Assembly: GCA_947074165.1 (NCBI GenBank)
Contig: CAMTOT010000212.1
Span: 1-5,610 of the forward strand
Source: an uncultured Bacteroidales bacterium
GTDB lineage: Bacteria > Bacteroidota > Bacteroidia > Bacteroidales > JAUNSR01
Length of the DNA stretch: 5,610 nt
Direction of reading: 5' to 3'
How positions within the stretch are numbered: position 1 is the first letter of the stretch; every line of letters begins with the position of its first letter. Below are positions 1-5,610 of the stretch, piece after piece. The translations under genes were made by a program, and so were the position numbers. The notes beneath the pieces are model-generated. The model saw nothing but the letters and a program-made list of their open reading frames with translations. It made no database searches and was not told the DNA's origin.

Positions 1-12
1 ATTATTTGAAGC

Positions 13-471
13 CTATGCAGCTATATTATGATCATTCTTATCATATAGGCTTAGAAATACATCTCTCATATTTTCAAAACTGACAAAAACGAGCTTATCA
101 TAGCCCATTATTGTTAATTTTCGCATATTATGTGCAAGAACCTCCAAGCCAAACTCAATTTCAGCTCCTTTTAACCCACGCAATCTGAACCTTCTAAAGA
201 TAGCCTCATTTTGTACCTTAGTAGCTGCTTTATTTTCTTTGAAACTTCTTTTTTCTCCAGTTCTGCATTTATCATCTCCAGACGTTCCGTAAAATCCAAT
301 ACATTATCGCATGAGGCATTATTTTCATTTTCTTTAAAACTAGTCAGGCTTTCAAGTTCGAAAATCTGGCTTTATACATCTACCAAGCCACATGTACAAT
401 ATATTTTCTTTTAATTGTTGCTCAATATTGCGGGAAGAATGAATGTTATTGAGGTAAGCAAAAACAGGTCT
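13..471 (-). pseudogene. Decayed IS1182-family transposase relic
   Basis: Read on the minus strand, fragments of one transposase appear in order but in different frames. Positions 471-352 encode an N-terminal-domain piece (SSRNIEQQLKENILYMWL, then KPDFRT before a TGA at 352-354), matching the N-terminal DUF772-type region of IS1182 transposases. About 370-215, in another frame, gives a coiled-coil-like piece (FTERLEMINAELEKKEVSKK) resembling the linker of that family. About 220-13 gives the C-terminus (FRRFRLRGLKGAEIEFGLEV, then LAHNMRKL) ending at TAG 13-15. Intact members are several hundred residues long. Here the DDE catalytic core is missing and at least two frame changes and a stop are present, so it cannot be active. 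Family assignment rests on remembered motif patterns. The right boundary is approximate, and homology may extend some tens of bases past 471. No terminal inverted repeats were identified. Confidence 0.8.
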
Positions 472-572
472 TTACACAAAGTAAATTGCAAATTTTCAAC
501 CACATAGAAAAGGCTACCTCCTTATATACATGAAAGGTCAATCAAAAATATCCTAACTAAACCTTTATGTGC

Positions 573-604
573 AACGCCTGTTGCCGATATCGGCAACGGG
601 CGTT
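573..604. repeat. 32-base near-perfect palindrome (hairpin A)
   Basis: Arms 573-588 and 589-604 are complementary at 15 of 16 positions. The exception, T579/G598, still pairs as a wobble in one RNA strand. The centre is GCCGATATCGGC with no loop. The outer flank 571-575 (GCAAC) could instead pair with 580-584 (GTTGC), giving a small alternative hairpin inside the left arm. It is much more GC-rich than the flanking DNA and lies outside either transposase relic. There is no T-run after it on either strand, so a simple intrinsic terminator is not well supported. Function is unknown. Confidence 0.85.
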
Positions 605-613
605 TCCCTCTTT

Positions 614-629
614 GGAATCAACTGATTCC
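614..629. repeat. Short perfect hairpin (hairpin B)
   Basis: GGAATCA (614-620) and TGATTCC (623-629) are exact inverted copies separated by AC. It lies 9 bases after hairpin A. Its GGAATCA arm recurs at 636-642 as the start of hairpin C, which suggests the three hairpins form one modular element. Confidence 0.7.
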
Positions 630-636
630 CAAGTCG

Positions 637-672
637 GAATCAGCGGTTGCACTTTCCGGCAACCGTTGATTC
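637..672. repeat. 14-base-pair stem-loop (hairpin C)
   Basis: Arms 637-650 and 659-672 pair at 13 positions plus one G-T wobble (G643/T666), around an 8-base loop ACTTTCCG. The stem contains GGTTGC/GCAACC, the same core word as hairpin A (GTTGCC/GGCAAC), so arms of A and C could also pair with each other. It lies only 7 bases from hairpin B. No downstream T-run makes it a convincing terminator. Confidence 0.8.
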
Positions 673-787
673 ATATATAGTATTGGTTGGGAGATTTTTG
701 AGAAGGTAGCGGATCATCCATTTTTTTGCATAAGAAAGAGACTGACTAAACTTGTTATACAGCCCATTTTTTATTTACATTTAGAGA

Positions 788-976
788 TCAAGCAAAATTT
801 AAGACTATAAGCTGCTGTACATGAAATCTGTCATTTATAAGTTGAGCAGCCGGAAAACATTTTCTGGCTGTAATCATCATGGCAGAATAAAGGTCTGTTG
901 TGATTGTTTTTACCTGAATACGGCTTTTGTTAAGCAAACGTCGTAATATGCCGCTCACGTTATCTGATGGAAACAT
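788..976 (-). pseudogene. Truncated ISL3/ISAon1-like transposase fragment
   Basis: A 62-codon open frame contains QVKTITTDLYSAMM and, further on, KCFPAAQLINDRFHVQQL. This is the pattern of the catalytic-domain start in ISL3-family (ISAon1-group) transposases, where the first two acidic residues of the DDE triad sit in an 'xTxD' stretch and in 'DRFHV'. Here these are D28 and D49 of the fragment. Similarity stops after VQQL (about position 810), followed by unrelated VLNFA and a stop. Upstream, an in-frame stop lies just before the ATG region (TAA four codons before the ATG), and the N-terminal zinc-binding part is absent. Full-length relatives are roughly 300-430 residues, so this is a dead internal piece. 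The ATG at 974-976 is probably just an internal methionine. A weak open frame at about 664-771 on the same strand might be a further remnant, but I cannot support it. Confidence 0.75.
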
Positions 977-1035
977 TAAACGAGAAAGTTATAGGATTCA
1001 TGCGATTTCTCGATACACTTGAAATCGATGAGTTA

Positions 1036-1067
1036 TATAGTAAGTTATTTTCTGTGTGCTTACTATA
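1036..1067. terminator. Possible stem-loop beyond the operon end
   Basis: TATAGTAAG (1036-1044) and CTTACTATA (1059-1067) form a perfect 9-base-pair stem around a 14-base loop. It lies about 62 bases past the stop codon of the receptor gene, downstream in the minus-strand direction. The stem is AT-rich and not followed by a strong T-run, so it may be a weak back-up terminator, an mRNA 3'-end stabiliser, or a remnant of insertion-element ends. Confidence 0.35.
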
Positions 1068-1079
1068 ATATAGAAATGA

Positions 1080-1105
1080 GGCTGCATCATTATACCGATA
1101 CAGCC
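1080..1105 (-). terminator. Candidate terminator of the phosphoesterase-receptor operon
   Basis: Read on the minus strand, GGCTG (1105-1101) and CAGCC (1084-1080) form a stem extendable by two A-T pairs beyond one mismatch. It begins 23 bases after the receptor stop codon and is followed by TCATTTCTATATT, a T-rich but interrupted tail. Position and orientation suit transcription ending after the receptor gene. The stem is short, so this is only moderately supported. Confidence 0.4.
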
Positions 1106-1128
1106 CCATTTACATATTACATTATAAT

Positions 1129-3852
1129 TTAAAACCCTACTTTCAGCTGAACACCGAATACACTTTTCGAGCCAGCTACAAAAGTTGGAAGACCAATATT
1201 ATCTCCACTATTACCGGCATCAATAATATACTTAGTATCAAACACATTCTTACCAAAGGCACCAATTTCATAATACATCTTAGTTCTGTTCACTCTATAA
1301 CCGGCAGTAAAGTTAGCCAAGCCATATCCGTCTTGCACTAGATCAGGACGATTATTATCTTCAAAGAAGACTTTGCTTTTGTATGAATAAGATGGTCTAA
1401 GGTAAGCATATTTAGTCTTGCCAACCGGAATAGTAATATCTAAACCTGCAGAAAACGAATGTTTTGGAGTCAGGCGAAAACGATTACCTGCATATTCTTG
1501 TTCTATACCATTTTCATCTACATCATCAAACTTACCGTCGATATAGCTATAATTACCAAATATATTAAAGAATCGCACCGGAGAATATATTAAACTAGCC
1601 TCTATACCGAAAGTGCTTGCCCTACCTGCATCATCAGGCACAGTTACAAGTCCTAACGCACCGTTATCTTTTAAAGTGGAGGTCTGGAAGTTATTCCACT
1701 TATAGTAATATGTACAAAAGTCATAATTCAACTTTCCTTTGAATAACAGACCCTTTATTCCGCCCTCGTAGCTAGTTATGATTTCCGGCTTAAGTATTGT
1801 CACATCTTTCTCTCCTTTTGAATTTGCAGATACTGCTATCACTCCCGGACGGCGACCACGCGACACACTTGTATATATATTATTACGCCCAAACAAATAG
1901 TTTATAGCAGCACGGCCTACCCATGACCCATAGCTTTTGGACGACCAATATTTACCATCAGAAGGCTGATAGAGCAAGATACCAAACGTACCATCAGCAG
2001 AAGGTGTCGGAGAATAGTATCCACTTTTTTGATGTTCATACGAACCGCGAATACCAACAGTAGCCGATAGATTTTTAATGATATTAATTGTACCATCAGC
2101 ATAAATCTCAGCAGCCTGATTTATACCATAATTAGTTGCTTCCTCTTGATACTCTGTCAACAACGCTTTATTGCTATAACCATCAATCATACTGATAATT
2201 GCCTGGCGTTCTTCCGCTGTTTTATCACCCATCAATGTACGAAGAATAAACTCAAGCGAAACAGGGAAACCCATTTGTGAAGAGACTGTCTGCTCAATAA
2301 TCTTACGCAAATCAGGAAGATTAGTTACATAGTTAGGATTGCCGTCTATTACAGCATCCTGATCAGGAAAGATCGAACCGAGCAATGCATCAACCATTGG
2401 TTGCATCGACTCAGGCACACCACCCAACATGCTGTTGAAGATGTTTTTCATCTGACTAGACGCAAATGCCGGATATAGTGATTGCTCATTAGAGCGCGCT
2501 ATCACTTTTTGCTGTGCATTCTCATAGAAGTAGCTTACCCCCGCAAAACCGGTAAAGCGACTCTTTGAATCATAATTGATACGAAACTCTTGACTAAACT
2601 GACTTCCTTTTTGCTTTTCGGTGGCAAACAAGATAGGAGCAGGCGTACCGTCAGCATCAAAATTCTCAGTTGATTTATGAGCACAAAATCCGGTGAGTGA
2701 CGACATCGTCCAATGATTATTGAATTGATGATCTAATAGAAAACCGGCTCCACCTACTTTTCTTTTTATATATAAGTTTCGTCCTTGTTCCAGACCGGCA
2801 AACGTATTAGGATCGGTATCGCCTCCGGCCGGAGCATATTTATTACTCTTAAACGACGTCCCCGGATAGTCATCATATTGATAATCAAGAATTAGATCCA
2901 TCACAGTGTTTTCGCCTGAATAAAGACGGGTTGAGTTTCTTAGCGCAATTGAACTCTTACCATTCAGCTTGCCTCCTGCGACATTATCAATAAATCCATC
3001 GCGTGCATCATAAGAGAATGCCAAACGATTGGCAAGTTTATCTTTAACCAAAGGTGTATTGATAAAACCAGTTGCTCCTTGTTGATTGTGAGTTCCATAA
3101 TTTACAGCAACTTCTCCGGCTAAATAATTGGCTGCTTTGTTGCGTATCACATGCACTGCGCCAATCTCCGCGCCACGACCAAAGAGCGTACCTTGTGGCC
3201 CCTTAACGACCTCTACTCGCTCAATATCGAATAACTCAACCACGGGAGATCTGGAAATAGAAATACCATCTTGAAAGATCGAAACTCGCGGTTGCGCATA
3301 GGCCGCGCCATCATCTGATGTCACACCGCGAACCACATAACCCGGATTGTTCGGACTCTGAATCTGAATCTGCACACCCGGAATATATTCAGATAGCTGA
3401 TCAAATTGATTCAGGTTTAGTTTTTTTATTGAATTTCCATCCAGCGCACTTACCGCTGCAGGTACTTCAATACTTGTCTGAGTGCGTTTTTGAGTAGTCA
3501 CCTCTACTTCATTAAGTGCATGACTATTCTCTTTCATCACCACTTTCATGTTATTCTCATGCTTTCTTTCTACTGATTCATATCCTATATATGAGAATAT
3601 GATTACTGCACTCTCGTTGGGCACAGTCAATGAAAACTCTCCATTTAGATTGGAGGTAGTACCCAGTGTAGTACCTTTAATCAGAACAGACACACCAGGC
3701 AAAAGCTCTCCTTTTTCGTCTGTAATCAATCCTGAAATAACTTTGTTCTTATTGATCTCTTCTGCAGCTGCTTGCTGAATAGTGATACCCGAAAATGGGA
3801 AGAACAATAATGAGATGCATAATAAAAAATAATGGGGTAATTTTGTTTTCAT
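1129..3852 (-). CDS. TonB-dependent outer-membrane receptor
   Basis: This 907-residue protein imports a substrate across the outer membrane using the TonB system. Order of parts: signal peptide 1-30 (hydrophobic core, AAA-EE cleavage site); carboxypeptidase-regulatory-like beta-sandwich about 36-108 (GLITDEKGELLPGVSVLIKG, DG-type turn, SYIGYE); TonB-box-like EVEVT at 115-119; plug domain about 125-240 with VEVVKGPQGTLFGRG; then a 22-stranded-type barrel ending NVFDTKY (869-875) and a C-terminal phenylalanine, as expected for barrel insertion. The plug and barrel end resemble classical siderophore/cobalamin-type receptors more than SusC. Residues about 460-575 are an unusual helix-rich insert between barrel strands. 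The gene is second in an operon, 32 bases after the phosphoesterase, with no SusD partner. The start is chosen because it gives the complete signal peptide. The leader is A-rich without a Shine-Dalgarno sequence. The substrate is not determinable from sequence. Confidence 0.95.
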   Translation of the reverse strand: MKTKLPHYFLLCISLLFFPFSGITIQQAAAEEINKNKVISGLITDEKGELLPGVSVLIKGTTLGTTSNLNGEFSLTVPNESAVIIFSYIGYESVERKHENNMKVVMKENSHALNEVEVTTQKRTQTSIEVPAAVSALDGNSIKKLNLNQFDQLSEYIPGVQIQIQSPNNPGYVVRGVTSDDGAAYAQPRVSIFQDGISISRSPVVELFDIERVEVVKGPQGTLFGRGAEIGAVHVIRNKAANYLAGEVAVNYGTHNQQGATGFINTPLVKDKLANRLAFSYDARDGFIDNVAGGKLNGKSSIALRNSTRLYSGENTVMDLILDYQYDDYPGTSFKSNKYAPAGGDTDPNTFAGLEQGRNLYIKRKVGGAGFLLDHQFNNHWTMSSLTGFCAHKSTENFDADGTPAPILFATEKQKGSQFSQEFRINYDSKSRFTGFAGVSYFYENAQQKVIARSNEQSLYPAFASSQMKNIFNSMLGGVPESMQPMVDALLGSIFPDQDAVIDGNPNYVTNLPDLRKIIEQTVSSQMGFPVSLEFILRTLMGDKTAEERQAIISMIDGYSNKALLTEYQEEATNYGINQAAEIYADGTINIIKNLSATVGIRGSYEHQKSGYYSPTPSADGTFGILLYQPSDGKYWSSKSYGSWVGRAAINYLFGRNNIYTSVSRGRRPGVIAVSANSKGEKDVTILKPEIITSYEGGIKGLLFKGKLNYDFCTYYYKWNNFQTSTLKDNGALGLVTVPDDAGRASTFGIEASLIYSPVRFFNIFGNYSYIDGKFDDVDENGIEQEYAGNRFRLTPKHSFSAGLDITIPVGKTKYAYLRPSYSYKSKVFFEDNNRPDLVQDGYGLANFTAGYRVNRTKMYYEIGAFGKNVFDTKYIIDAGNSGDNIGLPTFVAGSKSVFGVQLKVGF

Positions 3853-3884
3853 TTTGATTCAATCTTTTAATACCTTATACGTAA

Positions 3885-5177
3885 TTATTTAATGTGAGAA
3901 AGTTCAATAGTCAAAGAATTATCTTCTGGATAAGAATCGGTTAGTAGTGAGTTAGACACAGCTTTAAATACTTTAGACCAAAGCCGGGAGTGTTTCTTGA
4001 TTGATTTTGCACATGTCTTAATCTCTTTTTGATGTTCGTCGGTCAATTTCTCATCACCTTCGTAGTTCTCTATCATGTATTTTGTAAGTTTCGCTGCAGT
4101 CTCTGTTTTTACATCTTCAGGCAATTTAGATGGCAACATATTTAGAATGATATGCTGAAAACCCGATTCAAGAAATTCTTTAGAATGTAAAGAGAAAGGT
4201 TCTTGTCCCTGATAGGTTGAGAAATCTTGTATAAACCTCGTTTCAATATTGAGTTGGTTGCCCTTTATTGTAGCAATGCGATAAGGGTTTGGGTAACTAA
4301 CCGTTGACCCCGTACTAATATCATAAACGGTTCTTCTTTTATGCTTTTCTGCAATTACATCGTGGGCATGAGTATGACCGGTAAAGACGGCTTCAATATT
4401 GTATTTGGCAAATAGCTTATTTGCCTGCTTCCAATTATCGATCACATATCCTGGCATCACCTTGTTCTGATACTTCCAATGAGGTATTGTGCCATGATGC
4501 ATAAAAGCAATCATCCGGAAGCCCTGTGACTGAGCATCTATGCCCTGTTCTCGAATAAAATTAAGGGTGGCATCTTTTAATACGCCATCATGACGAGTTA
4601 TATCCTTATCAAAATCGTTTTGTTCATATTTACAGCCATCCAGAGCCAGAATACGTATTGAGTCATTTAGCTGATAAACATAACTCAACGATTGTGAGTC
4701 TCGGGCAATGGCTTTCGAATATCCGAATGGAGCATAAAGCAATGAGAAATCATCTTTGGAAACAGTTCTTACACGCTGTTTTTCTTCATTATCAAATTCC
4801 ACCGCATGCGGATTATTGATATCATGATTGCCGGGAACGACCAAAACAACTATGCCTTGATTGGTAAATTGACTTAACTGATTAATAAAAAACTTATGTG
4901 ATTCGTAAGCACCATCTTTTGTTAAATCGCCGGATATTAATATAAACTGTGGATTTTCTTCAATAATCCCATCGATTGCTTGTTGCATCAAATCGGGCGA
5001 CTCTAATAGCATTTTTCTATCATTATTGATATAATTGTCAAACGCATCACCTCGATTCTTTAATAAAGAAGGAGCCATGATATGCGTATCAGATATGACG
5101 GCAAACTTTGTTTCTTGCGAGTGTATATTGTTAGATGTAAGCAATAAAGGCAGTAATAATAAATCTTTAAATCTCAT
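3885..5177 (-). CDS. Secreted calcineurin-like metallophosphoesterase
   Basis: This 430-residue exported enzyme should hydrolyse phosphomonoesters or phosphodiesters with a two-metal centre. All family motifs are present: DTH (D30, H32), GDLTKDG (D84), PGNHD (N117, H118), MHHG (H227/H228) and TGHTHAHD (H268, H270). Residues 1-20 form a signal peptide (LLLLPLLL core, likely cut at HS-QE). No lipobox cysteine follows, so a soluble periplasmic or secreted enzyme is expected. The catalytic domain spans about 24-290, with an insertion between the first two motifs (about 33-75). It is followed by a short beta region and a helix-rich C-terminal extension (about 330-415) not needed for the metal site. 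It is the first gene of the operon with the TonB-dependent receptor, suggesting a role in processing what that receptor transports (inference). Substrate class (nucleotide, lipid, sugar or protein phosphate) cannot be read from the motifs. Confidence 0.94.
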   Translation of the reverse strand: MRFKDLLLLPLLLTSNNIHSQETKFAVISDTHIMAPSLLKNRGDAFDNYINNDRKMLLESPDLMQQAIDGIIEENPQFILISGDLTKDGAYESHKFFINQLSQFTNQGIVVLVVPGNHDINNPHAVEFDNEEKQRVRTVSKDDFSLLYAPFGYSKAIARDSQSLSYVYQLNDSIRILALDGCKYEQNDFDKDITRHDGVLKDATLNFIREQGIDAQSQGFRMIAFMHHGTIPHWKYQNKVMPGYVIDNWKQANKLFAKYNIEAVFTGHTHAHDVIAEKHKRRTVYDISTGSTVSYPNPYRIATIKGNQLNIETRFIQDFSTYQGQEPFSLHSKEFLESGFQHIILNMLPSKLPEDVKTETAAKLTKYMIENYEGDEKLTDEHQKEIKTCAKSIKKHSRLWSKVFKAVSNSLLTDSYPEDNSLTIELSHIK

Positions 5178-5210
5178 TTTGACGTTTTTTAAATTCGAAG
5201 CAAAATTGAG

Positions 5211-5223
5211 GTAATATTATTAC
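5211..5223. promoter_or_regulatory. Small palindrome upstream of the phosphoesterase
   Basis: GTAATATTATTAC is a perfect inverted repeat (6+1+6), centred 40 bases upstream of the phosphoesterase ATG. It could be an operator for a dimeric regulator or a leader hairpin. However, such AT-only palindromes arise easily by chance in this composition. Confidence 0.2.
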
Positions 5224-5252
5224 GATGTCATTAATAGCACATTATCAATAAT

Positions 5253-5260
5253 CTAAAATA
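5253..5260 (-). promoter_or_regulatory. Weak candidate -7 element for the operon
   Basis: On the minus strand the sequence reads TATTTTAG, one mismatch from the Bacteroides -7 consensus TAnnTTTG. It would give a leader of roughly 70 bases before the phosphoesterase start. No clear TTTG-like -33 element lies at the right distance, so this is the best available guess rather than a convincing promoter. Confidence 0.2.
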
Positions 5261-5335
5261 CCATTACGTTTATATTTCTCCTTTAACATTAATGTGCCCA
5301 ATGGCAGAAGTTAAATGCTAGTAAATTATATTAGA

Positions 5336-5370
5336 TTGTTGCCTGATATTTAATCTGAAATATAAGTTTG
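5336..5370 (+). promoter_or_regulatory. Candidate upstream plus-strand promoter P1
   Basis: TAAGTTTG (5363-5370) is an exact TAnnTTTG match, with TTGTTG at 5336-5341 at an approximately correct -33 distance (centres about 26 bases apart). It points toward the tRNA, about 195 bases away, with no reading frame between. It could be a distal tRNA promoter, start a small RNA, or be chance. Confidence 0.35.
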
Positions 5371-5419
5371 GGATATTATAAATGTCAACAAACGGGAATA
5401 AAACACAAAACACTAACCT

Positions 5420-5452
5420 TTTGATTTACAAATAATAGCAACAATAATTTTG
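5420..5452 (+). promoter_or_regulatory. Candidate upstream plus-strand promoter P2
   Basis: TAATTTTG (5445-5452) is an exact TAnnTTTG match, with TTTG at 5420-5423 as the -33 element (centres 27 bases apart). It lies about 113 bases upstream of the tRNA and in the same direction, making a tandem arrangement with the promoters at 5336 and 5495. Confidence 0.35.
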
Positions 5453-5494
5453 TTTGGTTAAATAATTTCATTCAAAAAAAAAAGCAATAAAGTG

Positions 5495-5525
5495 TTGCAT
5501 AATAAATATAAACCACCTATATTTG
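5495..5525 (+). promoter_or_regulatory. Promoter of tRNA-Asp
   Basis: TTG (5495-5497), a 20-base spacer and TATATTTG (5518-5525) match the Bacteroides housekeeping (sigma-ABfr) promoter consensus TTG-N19-20-TAnnTTTG. Transcription would start near 5530-5535, giving a leader of about 30-35 bases before the mature tRNA end at 5566. Confidence 0.7.
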
Positions 5526-5565
5526 CATCGCAATCAAGGAAAACAACTTGAAAGCAACCTCAAAC

Positions 5566-5610
5566 GGTGTGGTAGTTCAGCTGGTTAGAATACCTGCCTG
5601 TCACGCAGGG
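5566..5610 (+). tRNA. tRNA-Asp (anticodon GTC), cut by the window end
   Basis: The 5' half of a tRNA is present: acceptor 5' strand GGTGTGG (5566-5572), TA linker, D arm GTTC...GAAT (5575-5591 region), anticodon stem CCTGC/GCAGG, and loop CTGTCAC with anticodon GTC, which decodes aspartate codons GAC/GAU. The variable loop, T arm and acceptor 3' strand lie beyond the window. It is preceded by a good promoter and is divergent from the phosphoesterase operon. More tRNA genes could follow in the same transcript, but that is outside view. Confidence 0.95.

Larger units (their letters stand above)
5178..5565. other. Divergent AT-rich intergenic region
   Basis: These 388 bases separate the minus-strand phosphoesterase from the plus-strand tRNA-Asp and contain no convincing open frame. 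I see three plus-strand matches to the Bacteroides -7 consensus TAnnTTTG (5363, 5445, 5518), no exact match on the minus strand, a 13-base palindrome close to the phosphoesterase start, and a run of ten A at 5474-5483. It must contain the operon promoter, whose best minus-strand candidate is only a one-mismatch match. Confidence 0.7.

Noticed and set aside
211..414. Plus-strand 67-codon open frame
   Set aside because: It lies antisense to the IS1182 transposase fragments and has a low-complexity S/F-rich translation without domain features.
571..672. CRISPR array
   Set aside because: The repeated words are short, inverted and unevenly spaced. There are no direct repeats with regular spacers and no cas genes.
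664..771. Minus-strand open frame reading KKWMIRYLLKNLP and similar
   Set aside because: It might be a further remnant of the ISL3-like transposase, but the match is too weak, it lacks an ATG at the frame start and it runs into hairpin C.
977..1080. Minus-strand open stretch upstream of the ISL3-like fragment
   Set aside because: The translation is S/N-rich, overlaps the hairpin cluster and shows no transposase motif, so it is probably non-coding.
1917..2102. Minus-strand 61-codon open frame inside the receptor gene
   Set aside because: It is an out-of-frame shadow wholly inside the well-supported receptor coding sequence.
3548..3778. Plus-strand 76-codon open frame
   Set aside because: It is antisense to the signal-peptide and carboxypeptidase-regulatory-like region of the receptor, with no independent support.
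1129..3852. SusC-type receptor of a polysaccharide utilization locus
   Set aside because: There is no SusD partner or glycan enzyme. The plug and barrel signatures fit the classical siderophore/cobalamin-like type better, despite the shared N-terminal extension.
5566..5610. tRNA used as an integration site for a genomic island
   Set aside because: Only the 5' half is visible. No second copy of this sequence and no integrase is present in the window.

Overview
The window looks like a chromosomal segment of a Bacteroides-type bacterium (order Bacteroidales). The evidence is a TonB-dependent receptor with an N-terminal carboxypeptidase-regulatory-like extension, coding starts without Shine-Dalgarno sequences behind A-rich leaders, a TTG-N20-TAnnTTTG promoter in front of the tRNA, low GC content, and two transposase relics of families common in that group.

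Layout from left to right. Positions 1-471 hold a decayed minus-strand transposase of the IS1182 type, recognisable only as fragments in several frames with the catalytic core lost. Positions 571-672 hold a compact GC-rich run of three hairpins that share sequence words (GGAATCA, GTTGC/GCAAC) and are not part of any gene I can see. Positions 788-976 hold a second decayed minus-strand transposase, of the ISL3/ISAon1 type, cut off just after its second catalytic aspartate. Positions about 1003-1105 hold three small inverted repeats, one or two of which probably end the neighbouring operon. Positions 1129-5177 hold a minus-strand two-gene operon: a secreted calcineurin-like metallophosphoesterase (first gene, 3885-5177), then 32 bases downstream a TonB-dependent outer-membrane receptor (1129-3852). 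Positions 5178-5565 are a 388-base divergent intergenic region. The window ends inside a plus-strand tRNA-Asp(GTC) gene.

How the genes may work together (inference): the phosphoesterase is exported to the periplasm or cell surface and the receptor imports a large or scarce compound across the outer membrane using TonB energy. Their order and tight spacing suggest uptake of a phosphate-ester compound or of its dephosphorylated product. There is no SusD-like lipoprotein or glycan-degrading enzyme in the window, so this is not a classical polysaccharide utilization locus, and the substrate cannot be named from sequence alone. The most unusual unexplained pieces are the three-hairpin element at 571-672 and a roughly 115-residue helix-rich insert in the receptor barrel.
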